Source: Cryptomeria japonica (taxonomy: Eukaryota > Streptophyta > Pinopsida > Cupressales > Cupressaceae). From it: a stretch of DNA of 64,000 bases. Shown here in pieces: positions 11,558 through 23,223 of the stretch; the first letter of the stretch is position 1; the number at the start of each line of letters is the position of its first letter. The stretch is taken from positions 124,001 through 188,000 of the forward strand of contig NW_026728914.1 in NCBI RefSeq assembly GCF_030272615.1, given 5' to 3'. The notes below the pieces were generated by a model that did no database searches, was not told the DNA's origin, and was given only the letters and a program-made list of their open reading frames with translations. The translations under genes and the position numbers were made by a program.

Positions 11558-11602
11558 TTGTGTGATTGTGCCTCTCTTTGTGCTCTTTCCATTCTTGTTG
11601 CA

Positions 11603-12540
11603 ATGAGTCCTAATAAACTTCCACCTTTAACTCCACATAATTATGCATCATGGAAAATTAAAGTATGGAGTAAATTAATGGAAAAGGGTCTCACACATTA
11701 CATAGATGGAACAATAATAGCACCACCTAATCCTAAGGTTGATCCAAACACTCAATTAGAATGGCTCACAAAGAATTGCATGGCTCTTGGAACCTTACGC
11801 AAGTATGTATCAGATGACCTCATTTTTCACATTGAGAAGTGTAAAACAATTAAAGAGGCTTGGGATATGTTTTAGAAATTGTATGGACAAGTTGATGAAA
11901 TCGGAGGCTATCAGATTGACAATGAGCTCACCAACCTGGATCCCAAGAGTTTTGATACAATCCAAGATTATGTCACCAAAGCAAATGAGCTAAGAGAAAA
12001 GCTTAAGGATTGTGGAATTGACAAAAAGGATGCTCAGTTGATATTCAACTTGTTGGACAAGCTTGCACCAGAATATGCAGCATTCGTGTCTAGTTTCCAA
12101 ACTCATCGTTTGACAGTGGGGAGTTCTTATGTTATGCCTTCATTTGATGCTTTCATAGAAATGCTAATATTGGAACAATCTAAGTTGTTGAACATGGGGT
12201 TTCTCAAGTCTTCAAAGTCCAAGGCTTTGGTGGCTAATCAAGGGAATCAAGGAAGTCAAGGCAAAGATTCCAACAAGAAGAAGAAGCACTCTGAGTCTAA
12301 GCCACACCAGGAAAAAGGACAATCATCCTCTCCATCCCAAGGCAAATTTTCATCCTCTTCCAAGAAGGGGACACCACCAAAGAAGGATAAACCAACTTGT
12401 GCATATTGCAAGAAGTATGGTCATGATGAGCATCAATGCCACGCAAAACAAGTTGATGAGTTAACCAATCTTCTCAAGAAAAACAACATCAACTTGCCAT
12501 CTGCCTACACAAAGAAGGATTCATCTCCTTCCTCTTCCTC
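11603..12540 (+). pseudogene. gag of E3 (copia)
   Basis: Starts at ATG 11603 (MSPNKLPPLTPHNYASWKIK); an ORF with the same frame extends upstream to 11558. The body matches copia gag (UBN2-type): WKIKVWSKL, KEAWDMF, then after a TAG at 11874 the continuation with DTIQDYVTKANELREKL and a proline/serine/lysine-rich linker. A complete zinc knuckle, CAYCKKYGHDEHQC (CX2CX4HX4C), lies at about 12397-12438. A TAG ends the ORF at 12542. Gag forms the virus-like particle and packages element RNA. One or two TAG changes from an open frame. Confidence 0.9.
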
Positions 12541-12544
12541 ATAG

Positions 12545-13735
12545 TCTAAGGGAAAAGGGCAAGCATTTGTGGCTACAACAGGTTCTTCACAGCAATGGAT
12601 ACTTGACTCAGGTGCCTCATATCACATGGGTTCTACAAAGGAGTAGTTTTCTTCATTGGAGCCATCTAAGGTACCTCACACTTACATAGGTGATGATACA
12701 CAAGTAGAAGTTGAAGGGAAAGGTTCAGTTGACATGGATGATGGAACATTTGAGAATGTTCTCTATGTTCCTAACTTGTCTACCAACCTTCTCTCCATCT
12801 ACCAAATCACTCACTATGGGAATGGGAAAAAGGTTGAGTTTACACCAGATTTAGTTGTGGTAAAGGGACTTGATGATGATGCCTTGGTAGTAGTGGGACA
12901 AGTCAATGACAACTCAAGGCTTTATTCATTTTCCGACTTTGTGCCAAGTTCACCTTCTAGGGCCTTGCTTACTCATTCAAATTCAAAAAGTAAGCTATGG
13001 CATGAGCGGTTTGGTCACCTCAACTACCGCTATCTTCAGCAGCTTAGCACTAAAGACATGGTCACAGGTCTACCTCAAATCAGTTTTTCAGAAGGTGTAT
13101 GTTCAGGTTGTTCCATGGGCAAGCATCCCAAAGAGAAGTTTGATAAAGGGAAAGCTTGGAGAGCTTTGGAAGTTCTTCAACTTGTTCACAACGATGTAGC
13201 AGGTCCATTTCCAACACCTTCATTTAGTAAGGCCCGCTATGTTCTTACCTTCATTGATGACTAGTCCCGCTTCACTTGGGTCTACTTTCTCATTCATAAG
13301 AGTGAAGTATTTGATAGATTTCAGGACTTCAAGACTCATGTGGAGAAGCAATCAGGGAAAGTGGTCAAGATTCTTCACACAGATAATGGAATGGAATATG
13401 TGAACAAAAGACTTGAGGATTTTTGTACATTTGAGGGGATTGATCTTCAGCATTCTGTCGCATACACTCCACAGCAGAATGGGGTTGCAAAATGCAAGAA
13501 TAGAACTCTCAAAGAAATCGCTAGCTATATGATACATGCATGTTCTCTTGATCCCGCCTTTTGGGCAGAGGCTATCAGTTGTGCCACACACATCCAGAAT
13601 CGGGTTCCTCACAAAGCTTTGCAAGGTATTACTCCTTTTGAAGCTTGGGCTGGTAGGAAACCAATTGTGAGACATTTCAGAGTCTTTGGGTGTCCAGCAT
13701 GGGCTCGCATACCTCCATAGAAACGCAAGGCCTTG
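12545..13735 (+). pseudogene. Protease and integrase of E3 pol
   Basis: The protease active-site box WILDSGASYHM is at about 12598-12630. The pre-integrase zinc region follows (LWHERFGHLNY at about 12997, then CSGCSMGKH), then the integrase core with LVHNDVAGPF, a second Asp in HTDNGMEY at about 13376-13400 and, at the expected Glu site, Lys (NGVAKCKNRT, about 13483). The DDE triad is therefore damaged. The ORF is interrupted by TAG at 12644, 13262 and 13718. Integrase would insert the cDNA; this copy cannot. Confidence 0.9.
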
Positions 13736-15640
13736 GAACCTCAAAGTCGGCCTTGCATATTTGTTGGATATCCTGAGGGTGTTAAGGCTTATAGATTGAT
13801 GGATTTAGAGACACATGAGGTGTTCATTGAGAGGAGTGTTCACTTTGAGGAAAGCTCTCCTAGCTTAGCCTCTCTACCTCCTCCACCTTCCTCCATTGTG
13901 GATAGTGATGTTAGTGATTCAGATGATGAGACTCATTCAACTCCGACTCGCAAGGTTACACCTCCGCAGGGTCCACTTGAAGTTGAGGAGCCTCGTTCTC
14001 CACCTCCACCTAGACCTCGTTGGGCTTGACAGACACTTGAGTCCATGGGGTCTCTTGTTGGGGATCCTTCGGATACATGGAGAACCCGATCACAACATTA
14101 GGATCTTCCACATGCATTCATTGCTACTGCTTCTGATCCACAGACATTTAGGGAAGCATCAGGGGTTCCTAAGTGGGACCCAGCTATGGAGGAAGAGTAT
14201 AGTTCCTTGATGAGGAACAACACATGGGATCTAGTCCATCTCCCTAAGGGGTGAAAGATGGTTCGATGTAAGTGGATCTATCGGACCAAGTTTGCAGCGG
14301 ATGGTAGTGTGGATAAGTATAAGGCTCGGCTTGTTGCGAAAGGTTTCTCGTAGGTTGCAGGTGTTGACTATACTGAGACCTTTGCACCCATAGCCAAGAT
14401 GAACTCCATTCGTTTGACAATTGCTATTGTTGCGGCTCATGGTTGGGCTATACATCAGATGGATGTGAAGAGTGCATTTCTTCATGGTGATCTTGATGAG
14501 GAGATTAATATGGAGCAGCCACAGGGTTTCATCTAGGATACTTCCTTGGTTTGCAGACTAAGGAAATCTCTCTATGGCTTTAAGCAGGCCCCCAGGGCTT
14601 GGTACGCCAAGATGGATTCCTTTCTTCTCTCTGTAGGTTCAACAAGTGTCATTCCAATCCGAATGTCTACATTTTGTGACAGGATGACTCTCACTTGATA
14701 CTTGTGCTCTGTGTTGATGACTTGATCATTACAGGGAGTACTTCATCCATCATTAGCAGGGTCAAATCTGCTTTGCATGATAGATTTGTTATGATTGACT
14801 TGGGTCTTTTGCACTACTTTCTCGAGATCAAGATTTCACAGTCACCTTTTGGGATTACACTATTGCAGCCCAAGTATGCTCTTGATCTACTTGCACGCTT
14901 TCATATGGTTGATTGTAAGCCTGCCCCGACTCCCTTTCTTTCAGGAGTCAAGCTTGAGGCTTAGTGTTCTTCTCCACCAGTTGATGCCACTTTGTATCGT
15001 CAGCTTGTGGGTAGTCTCATCTACTTGACTTATACATGTCCTGATATTTCATTTGCAGTTGGCATGGTTTCCCGCTTCATGCAGGAACCACATGAGCTTC
15101 ATTGGAAAGCCACCAAATGCATCCTTCATTACATCTAGGGTACACATCACTATGGGATTCACTATGCAGCAGGCATAGGACTTCACTTGGTTGGTTACAC
15201 AGACTCCGATTAGGCTGGCGATCTAGTTGATCATAAGTCTACTTCTAGTTATAGTTTTCACCTTTGTTCAGGCCCCATTTGTTGGCAGAGCAAGAAGCAA
15301 CATGCTATTTCTCTCTCTTCGACTGAGGCTGAGTATCGAGGCACTATTAATGCAGCAACTCAGACCATTTGGCTCCAGTAGATCCTCACAGAGTTTGGAT
15401 TCACCACTCCACGGTCGCCAGTTCTACATTGTGACAATCAGAGTGCTATTGCAATCTTGAAGAACCCTGTCCAACACTAGTGGACCAAACACATCGAGAT
15501 TCATATGCACTATATCTGAGAGCTCATCCAGGAGTAGGTCATTGATTTGTAGTGTTGTCCTACAGCAGAGCAGGTTGCTGACATATTCACCGAACCTTTC
15601 ACTGAGAGTAAGTTCCAGTAGTTACGAGCTCTCTTGGGGG
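13736..15640 (+). pseudogene. Reverse transcriptase and RNase H of E3 pol
   Basis: After a Ser/Pro-rich linker (13860-14030), RT starts near 14170 (KWDPAMEEEYSSLM). Blocks include KARLVAKGFS, a TAG, GVDYTETFAP, MDVKSAFLHGDL, KSLYGFKQAPRAWYAKM and the polymerase box LCVDDLII at about 14705-14730 (YVDD changed to CVDD). RNase H follows (GYTDSD, then TAG at the usual Trp; SLSSTEAEYRG at about 15318). TAG stops occur repeatedly at positions where related elements have Gln or Trp. There are also frame changes near 14620-14700. Confidence 0.9.
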
Positions 15641-15929
15641 TGCGAGATGTGTCATTAGGGGGGGTCAGTTGAATTCTCCTTCCTCTCTTATGGGGGGGAC
15701 TTTTTCCTCTTTGAGGTTTTGTCATTCTTCTTTGAGAGTCTTTTGTACATTCATCTCTCTTTTGGGGGGGCATTTTTTCCCACTGGGTTTTCTCCCTTTC
15801 TCCATTTGTGAGAGATTGCATTGCATAGTTTTGTGTGCATTTGCATATTGTACATGGGTACCTATCATGGCCTAGTAGCCGGGACCCATCTTACATTGTT
15901 GACTTGAGTCTTCATTCCCCTAAGTTGCA

Positions 15930-15941
15930 CTTAAGGGGGGG
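15930..15941 (+). promoter_or_regulatory. Polypurine tract of E3
   Basis: CTTAAGGGGGGG ends at the first base of the 3' LTR, the plus-strand primer position. Confidence 0.85.
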
Positions 15942-16391
15942 TGTTGGTGTAAATAAATATTCATTTTGGATAATTTTACACTTACTTAAGTTAACTTAGG
16001 ATAATGCATCTCTTCATAGTTTGGATTTGAGACACTTAGGGAAGTGTGCACATAGCGATAGAGCTTGTAGGAGAAATTCCACCTTTTGTGGTCTTATTTT
16101 GCTGTTACACTCCACATTCAGTGGGTCATCCACCTCTTGTGGAATATTATATTATTTCTCCTACCTACCCCTAGTATTTCTTACCTACCCTTGTTTCTCA
16201 TTGAGCCACATGTCATATTTGTGTGCTCATACATCCATATGGCCTTGCCTATATAAGAAGGCCTATATTCATTGTATTGGTTAATCCAGTTGATCATTTT
16301 TGCATATTGATGAGAATATAGTTTGTTCTTGTCATTCTATTGTCTCTTTTTATGCTTTTCATTGTGCCCTTGATCTTGGCAAAATCCTACA
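15942..16391 (+). repeat. 3' LTR of E3
   Basis: 450 bp, TGTTGGTGTAAATAAATATTC to AAAATCCTACA. It keeps the TATA box CTATATAAG at 16249-16258 that the 5' LTR has lost. Confidence 0.95.
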
Positions 16392-16396
16392 ATATC

Positions 16397-17744
16397 ACTA
16401 TTACTATCATGAGAAGTAGAAGAATTTGAAGAATGATGATGGTAATGTGAAGACCAAGGCATGGGAAGTTGCATTGCCATGAAATAAGAACAATTCGCCA
16501 TAAAATTTAATGCATGGGCATGAGTGAGGTCGGGCCCCAAAGTGGGTCTAGCTTAAAAAAAAATCGTTTTCATGCTACTGACCTTTGAAATTCCTTACGA
16601 ACCTTAAACATGCCTCTGGAATCGGTTGGCACCATTTTCGGATCATCAAACTAGGTTTTACAACTTTCAAGCACTTGCACCACATTTTTGCATTTAATCG
16701 CAAAGATGTAATTTTGAAACTGGTCAAAACATCTTTCTAGACTTTGCCAACTGACAAGCGTGTACTCTGATATACAAAAATGAACTCTACCAAGTGGTTT
16801 TTCAAGACAAATCCCGAGTGAAGAAATATTAATGGTCAAAATGACCAACTGGCTTTGTCGACACTACGGACCTGATGAAGTCAATGCTCAGGGAACTTAT
16901 GATGCCTTTCTTAAAAATATCAAACGATCTCTGTAGACCCTCAAATTTGAGGCATAGGTACCTTGAAGTACATATCAAATCTTAGAATACTCAGTTTGAC
17001 CAAAAGGCTGACTGGGTGCAAATGGTGCGCTCATGAAAATAGCTACTTTAATTGATGTGACAATGAAAGTATGGAACACTGAATAAGGTGGCTCAAGAAA
17101 CCCTTTTGAAAACTGATCAAACGGATTAGCAGGAGCTTTAAATTTGAAACATAGCTTGCTTTTTATATCAACAATAGCCCAGAAAAAACATTTTGACATG
17201 AAACTCACCGAGGCAACTTTTACACTTATGCAAAGCGAGGCTCCGACTAGGTCTTGAAATAGGGACTTGTCAAACCATACAAACTGCAAACATATTGAGC
17301 TTGCCAAACTAAGAAAATGGATTCATGAAGACTTAAAATTTTGCATGGAGGTACACTTTTATGCATAAAATTCAATGCAATTTGAAATTATTCATGATGA
17401 TCAACAGGGAAAAATTTATAGGAGCTCAAAGTAGGCTACTCAATAAAATATGCAATTGCACCTAAAATGCACTTTCAGCTCACCCCTTGAAATGGGTACT
17501 TGATAAACTAATCCAAACTAAAAACTGAGAGTTGCAAAACACTTCATAGGCCAAATGAAAAGTGTAGGACACATTTCCAAGCCTTATCCTTTGAAAATCA
17601 ACTGGTTCCATTTTACCCTTTCTCTAACTAGGCCATCTGAATGAGATTAGGTGCCTTTCTGAAAGTGCAATAGCAAAAAGTTTGAAATGGGCCTCTCAAA
17701 TTACTTAAATTTAATGAGTCCCAATAGTTACCACTAATGTTTGT
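16397..17744. other. Unassigned DNA inside E1, right of E3
   Basis: No ORF with recognisable content. It continues the block interrupted by E3 at 9800. Phrases such as TTTTGAAACTGGTCAAAAC (16709) and TTTTGAAAACTGATCAAAC (17103) recur about 394 bp apart, suggesting a diverged internal repeat. Confidence 0.4.
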
Positions 17745-19920
17745 TTGATGCAAGCAATCGAGCCGAGGAAAGAAGATATGGAAGATATGAGTTATGAGGT
17801 GAACCATGACTTATTGGTTGGTTATGCTAATAACCTATTAGCATCTCCTAAAGATAAAAAGAAGGCAAAACTGGATATTGTGGTATTCCAGGATGCACAA
17901 GCCAAAACCAGTATTGTTACTGCCACAAGTGGGAAAGGAAAGAAAAAGAAAAAGAAAAATGATGAAGCACCTCTGACGATGAAGAATATAAGGGTGACTC
18001 GAAGTATCCAAACCAAAAAGGAACTGACACCTAAAGTTTACACAAAGAAGGAGAATGTACCAAAGAAGAGAAACCAAAAACTTATTCTCTAAGAAAAATC
18101 TAAGGGTACTGATATTGAAGAAGAACCTAAGAAGAGGAAAGCTACTGGTAGAGTAGAAAAGTCAGTAAAGGAAGTGCCAAAGACAACTGTGCCTATTAAT
18201 ATCTCAACTTTCAAGCCTGATACCCATTTTGAAAGAACAATGAAGACACTAGGGAGGAACAGATTTGAAAATGTCAAAGAATATTTTGATTCCTTCACTG
18301 AAGATGAGAAGAAGCAAGTAATTGAACAAGGAATCACTCATTTGTGTCATTATAGTAGATATCCACATGATCTTGAAAAGGATATCTCAAATTCTTTGTA
18401 CACTATTTTGTTAAATAAATGGGAGGAAGCTATAAAATTATAAAATGAAATTATTGATAAGATATTTGTGCAATATTTCCCAATTTGTCTACGTATAAAA
18501 TAAGTGCTTTAGTTGATCAATACAAAATTCAATTTTCTTTCAAAGAAAGGAGACTGAAGCTACTTAGTGGAAAAAGGGCAATTATTGAGTCTGAGACACA
18601 TCAGATAGATTGTGAAATCAAACAGATGGAAGAACTCATCCAATCCTCTAAGAATGAGGAAGATGTTGTTAATCGACCAGAAATGGATGAAGAAGAGATT
18701 GTACAAGCCGATGAGGGCTATCATGTCAAGAAGAAGGATGACACCATTATTCATGTTGTTGATGATGTGCAGGATACAGTTGATCTATCTGGAGACAACA
18801 CTGCACCTGATATAGAACCTTCTGAAATCACTGATACACAGATTACTTTAGTTGAGCAATCGACAACTCAACTGAAAGTGGATAATCCACTAGAAACTGA
18901 ACAACTAGAGAAAACCCAATCCCCACCAGTCTTACAAGATACTTAGAAGGAGTCTATGGGAAATATTGTCACACAAACTTCTGAACAGGAAGCTTAGAAA
19001 AATATAGAGAAAGAAATCATTAAGGTTGCATCCTCTGAACTGAAAAAGCCATTAGTCACTCCACAGACTAATGAGGATGATGACGATTCTTTGGGAATTC
19101 CAGGGCCTCTCAATATTGACAATATGATTGCATCTCAAATGTTAAAGATTGAAAGTGTTATGCAATCTATAGCTCATAAGAAAAGACTTAAAGAGAAAAG
19201 GGTTGAAGTTGAAACAATTCAGAATGCACTAGATATTCTATCTAGTCTACTACCAGAAACTTCTACAACACATTTGACATCCCCTATTAGAAAAATTGGT
19301 CAGTTGGTTACTCACACATCTAATAAAATCAAGTAACATGAAGAAGCAACACTAACCTATGCTGAGAGAAAAGTCACAAGAAGAAATATGGAGAGAAACT
19401 TGCGAAGGACGTTGATACTGGCAAAATGGCTCTATCACATAATAAAGATTTTTTGAGCAAAGCTAATGAAACAGGAGGAAATTATCTTGCTTCTACCTCT
19501 AATATTTCATTATGTTATTCTGATATCACAAATAGACAAACAGAAATAGAGAAAGAGCTAGAAAGGATATGCAATGCATATATCCCACTTCAGGACTCTA
19601 TATATGCTTTTAGCAAATCTGTAGATAATTTGCACAACAACTTGGAGACTTGTGATCATGAGAAGGAAAAGAGACTCTAGTCTCTCAAGAAACTCAAGAG
19701 TCTACTCACATCACAAGTGGACATACTATAGAGAACCTACTCTAATGCAAAATCTATCTTAGCAACTCGAGAAACTTGTACACTGGATTTGATGGAAGAA
19801 TTCCATACACAACTTATGTCTGCAAAAGAGTACACTGAGAACATGCTAGCGACATGGACAAATGCCATATCATAGTTGAAGCAAAACTTTAATGTTATTT
19901 TTATGAGACTAGCTAACACA
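17745..19920 (+). pseudogene. Unrecognised lysine/glutamate-rich ORF of E1, second part
   Basis: A readable frame runs from 17745 (AIEPRKEDMEDMSYEV) through stops at about 18090, 18440, 18945 and 18996. It has a basic stretch (GKGKKKKKKN, about 17932-17961), a folded-looking block at 18174-18440 (e.g. FERTMKTLGRNRFENVKEYF), an acidic region, and coiled-coil-like sequence at 19091-19680. No domain is recognised. Orientation and place before the E1 polypurine tract mark it as element-encoded. It could be the C-terminal half of the ORF ending at 6890. It has no retroviral protease, integrase or RT motif. Confidence 0.5.
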
Positions 19921-20166
19921 TGATTTTTTTTTAAGTTATTGTTGTATATGTTGAACACTTTGATACAAATTTTCTATATATATATATATATTTTACTTTT
20001 TCAATTTGGCATTATTGTCATAGGGGGAGTACAAATATGTATGTGTGTTTTTGAAAATTTTGTTTAATGTATGCATTAAGGGAGAGCATGTGTATATGTG
20101 TAAATTTGTTTTGTATGCACACTTAGCGGTATTACTATAAAATTTTCTAAGTGTTTCCATCAATGC

Positions 20167-20179
20167 CAAAGGGGGAGAT
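20167..20179 (+). promoter_or_regulatory. Polypurine tract of E1
   Basis: CATCAATGCCAAAGGGGGAGAT runs into TGTTGG of the 3' LTR. The same junction recurs in E2 (27700-27722) and E5 (48639-48661). Confidence 0.9.
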
Positions 20180-21306
20180 TGTTGGCTTGATGATGAATAT
20201 ATTATAATCATCATATGTTATCATTGATGAAACACATACACACACATATGTTTATATTGTCTACCGGTGTAACTTCAAGTTGTTTATTCTACAACTGTTA
20301 TGCTAGAGGTTATACTATGAGGTTTATCTCTAACTTGTACTTTGTAACAAACTGGTATATGCATAGAAAACAACCAATTGATACACATTAATCTGTATCA
20401 ACATGAAGATCAAGTAGAGATTACATCTACAGATTCAAGGATAACAATTCATATATTTAACTCTAACCGGTATTGATTGTTCCAACCGGTATTCGTTGAT
20501 TTTGTGATGAGATACCACAAATCGTGATGAGTTATCCCACCAACAAATTTTTGTGATATTTTTGTGATGAGTTATTATCAGTTGAATAGATACACTGCAC
20601 CTAGGAAAGTGTGCTATTATTTCTTTGGGCTGACATGAAATCATAATGTCTATATATTGACATCACAATGAATTATTTCATATGAGTGAAAGTGATATGT
20701 TGTGTATGGAAGTCAAAAGAGTTAAGTTGCAGAGTATGCAAAAGAGCAGTGTTGAATATGTCTAAAAGGATCTGATCAAGCAAGTATTGTACTACTCAGA
20801 CAGGTCAAACCAATCCTATTGTTTTCTAACAATCACAACTCAGAATTCAAATCCCCTAACTGGGTAAGCTCTAACAATATTCTTTGTACAAATCATCTAA
20901 TAGGGTGATCCATTAGTTTGGATTCATAAATCCTCCACCAAGGTTACTCCTAACAAGGTACTACCTTTCATATGGTATAAGCTTCTAATCAAGCTTTGGG
21001 TTCTCTAACAAGATTTGCTCCTAGCAGAGCACTTTGTAGACCCTAACTAGTCAGTTATCTATTACTGCAGATAGTTAACTTGTGAGTTCCATCTCACTGT
21101 GGTTTTTCCCTATTTCGGTTTTCCACGTACAAACACTTGTGTTATGGTGGATGTTTTACTTATTGTGAATGTCGTTATATCATTTTGGATTACATGCATT
21201 GTGTTTAAAAGTTTTGTTAAGTTCATCTACCGGTTAGTGTTTGAAGTAGTTTTATTTTTTGGTGTCACTGATTCACCCCCCCTCTCAGTGCTTTTAAAGT
21301 CTATCA
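20180..21306 (+). repeat. 3' LTR of E1
   Basis: 1127 bp, TGTTGGCTTGATGATG to GTCTATCA. It carries the shared C-rich tail CTGATTCACCCCCCCTCTCAGTG at 21268-21290. Confidence 0.9.
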
Positions 21307-21906
21307 ATATCAATATTAAATACATGACATTTCCACCCACATAAACAAGACATTTCACATGACAAAGACTTAATGTGGTTAGACATTATTTGTTTTCAAG
21401 AAACACACCTCAAAACAACAATGAGAGATAACCCATTACCAAACTACAATTGCTTTGCAATATACAAGGTCCATGGTGTAATGACTTGTGTTAAAAAAAA
21501 GATACATGTGTTGGATGTAGTACCTTTAACAGATGAAAATGTTGAAGCATTCTTTCTCTCTTTCATGATTAACAAGAAAACAATTTTCATTTGTAATATT
21601 TATGCCAAACCAGGAACAACACTTACAAATATCATGACAATAGTCACCAAAGCAATAACAATTTCTTCTGGCAATAACCTTGTCTATATTGAAGGTGACT
21701 TCAACATTGACATATTTAAAAACTCAAAAACTACAAACATGCTTAAAGAACACATGCAAATACAAAATTTGTACTTGCTACCTGAACAAATACATCCTTT
21801 GTCAACAATAATTATTCACCACATTTGGACGAACAATAATGCACACACAGCTAGAATTCAAAGATTAGAAGCATATTGGACTGATCATGACATTCTTCCT
21901 ACTTAG
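21307..21906 (+). pseudogene. EEP (endonuclease/exonuclease/phosphatase) domain, continuation of the PIF1 gene
   Basis: EEP-fold enzymes cut DNA with a metal ion. Visible motifs: DIICFQETHLK (21385-21417; conserved Glu of the QE motif), FICNIYAKPG (about 21589-21618), GDFNID (21694-21711; catalytic D-x-N) and YWTDHDILP (21873-21899; the S/T-D-H motif). The length of about 175 residues is near the shorter members of the family. The frame upstream of the ATG at 21373 is readable to the E1 edge at 21307 (one TGA), and this frame matches that of the helicase exon ending at 3052. A TAG at 21904 follows. Such helicase-EEP fusions are known from Helitron2/Helentron-type elements; a LINE-type APE endonuclease is the alternative, but no RT follows and the helicase precedes. 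Confidence 0.7.
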
Positions 21907-22064
21907 ATTGACAACATCGTATAAATTATTCATGTGCATTCACAATTCTTACAAACTACTTGTCAATAATCTTTTACTAAAAAATTTCACATCAGGCAAC
22001 AAAAGATAATTTTATTACTAGTCTATTCAATTCTTAGTTGATAAATTATTAAGTAGATTTATTA
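21907..22064 (+). other. Short tail between EEP domain and E2
   Basis: Non-coding remainder of the interrupted gene. The last five bases, TATTA at 22060-22064, are the E2 target duplication. Confidence 0.5.
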
Positions 22065-23166
22065 TGTTGGTATTATGGATGACTTCGTCATGTGTTGCAT
22101 TGGTTTTGTCATTGATTTCAACACTTATCCTTTTGGAGGTCTACATTGTTGATTTGGGACTTTGGTTATATTGGTTTGTTGTTGAATCAACACATTGTGG
22201 TCTTGGTATGGATGTTGGCTTATGCACAGTCACTGGTATATGTTTCACTGAAAGCTCAGGAAGTTGATGATGACTTGTTATCATCTAGAGATCATTTGGC
22301 TATGTTGAAGACATGGATTGGATGTTTACATTTGGTGTTTTTCTTATTGGTCTTATTGGGTTCACATATTTGCCTTAACTAGCAGATAGGTCTAGGTTAT
22401 GGACCGGTACAAGATATCATGTTCCAGATCAACACAACATGATTTGGAAATTGTTTATTGACTGGATTATGTGTAAATCTATTGAGGCCAACATATTGTA
22501 TTGCATCAAGAATTATTTTGTAAATGTAATATCTTTAGGGAGCCGACCTAATCATGAGGCCTTAGGTATTGTATAAATAACTATAAGATCTTATTTTGAA
22601 GATGAATATGAGTTTGTGCGAATATTGAAGATCATTGTGAAGAGCAGATCCTTGTGTGAATCACGCAGATATTATCTGAAGGTTGAAGGAAAGTTTTTGA
22701 AGGTGTTTGGCACTCATGGTAAGAGCTTAAACCAGTAGTGAATCCAGCATTGTAGATGTGATACTAAAGAAGTATATTGTTATTGGATTTAACCATCCAA
22801 TTGTAGTCAATGTGACTCCTATTTTCTAATTGAGTAGTGAGCTCTAGGCGGTTGGCCTTTCTGCATGTGCAGACCCCTTATTATATTCCCTTACTATTTG
22901 CAGCAGTATCATATGATTGTGGGTAAGGTTTCCCATCGTGGTTTTCTCCCTTATAGGGTTTCCACATCAAAATCTCTATGTCATGTATTGTGGATATATT
23001 TTTCTTTCTGTTTCATGCATTAAGTTGTATCGGTAATACTATAACTATTAATCTGTTTTACCAACATTGAGTTTTAAGTTGGAATAATTGGTTTTGGTTT
23101 ATATTTTATTGACAACTGATTCACCCCCCCCCCCCCCCTCTTAGTTTTCCTTCTCGATTCCTAACA
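22065..23166 (+). repeat. 5' LTR of E2
   Basis: 1102 bp. TATA box GTATAAATAA at 22571-22580. Tail CTGATTCACCC with a long C run at 23117-23139, 27 bases or so before the end. Confidence 0.95.
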
Positions 23167-23167
23167 A

Positions 23168-23181
23168 TTAGTATTAGAGCC
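23168..23181 (+). promoter_or_regulatory. Primer binding site of E2 (initiator-Met type)
   Basis: TTAGTATTAGAGCC one base after the LTR; the standard form is TTGGTATCAGAGCC. Confidence 0.85.
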
Positions 23182-23223
23182 TAGTCCTCTTTTTGCAGAA
23201 GCCTAACAGCTTGAGGAGATCCT

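Larger units (their letters stand above)
9801..16391 (+). mobile_element. E3: Ty1/copia retrotransposon with intact ends, coding region decayed
   Basis: The LTRs are 9801-10178 and 15942-16391, flanked by a perfect 5-bp target duplication ATATC (9796-9800 and 16392-16396). A PBS TGGTATCAAAGC (10179-10190) and a polypurine tract TTAAGGGGGGG directly before the 3' LTR complete the structure. The domain order gag, protease, integrase, RT, RNase H defines copia. By eye the shared LTR part differs at about 3%, so it is the youngest insertion here. The coding region has well over ten in-frame stops, nearly all TAG. Confidence 0.95.
3053..21306 (+). mobile_element. E1: pol-less LTR retrotransposon with nested insertions
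   Basis: Two direct repeats of 1.1 kb start TGTTGG and end ATCA. A degenerate initiator-Met PBS follows the first and a polypurine tract precedes the second. The insertion splits the PIF1-EEP gene; a 4-bp duplication ATAT (3049-3052, 21307-21310) is the best target-site call, and 5 bp is not perfect. By eye the LTRs differ at about 10% of positions, so it is old. Inside are a gag-like region with zinc knuckles (4222-5513), a long unrecognised ORF in two parts (5528-6890 and 17745-19920), an antisense WAT1-like fragment, and the whole copia element E3. No protease, integrase or RT belongs to E1 itself. Without E3 it is about 11.7 kb. Confidence 0.85.

Noticed and set aside
13352-13744. 130-codon minus-strand ORF
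   Set aside because: It is antisense to the E3 integrase core.
22064-22382. ORFs at 22064-22267, 22146-22382 and 27722-27925
   Set aside because: All lie in E2 LTR starts, and their similarity to each other is the LTR repeat.
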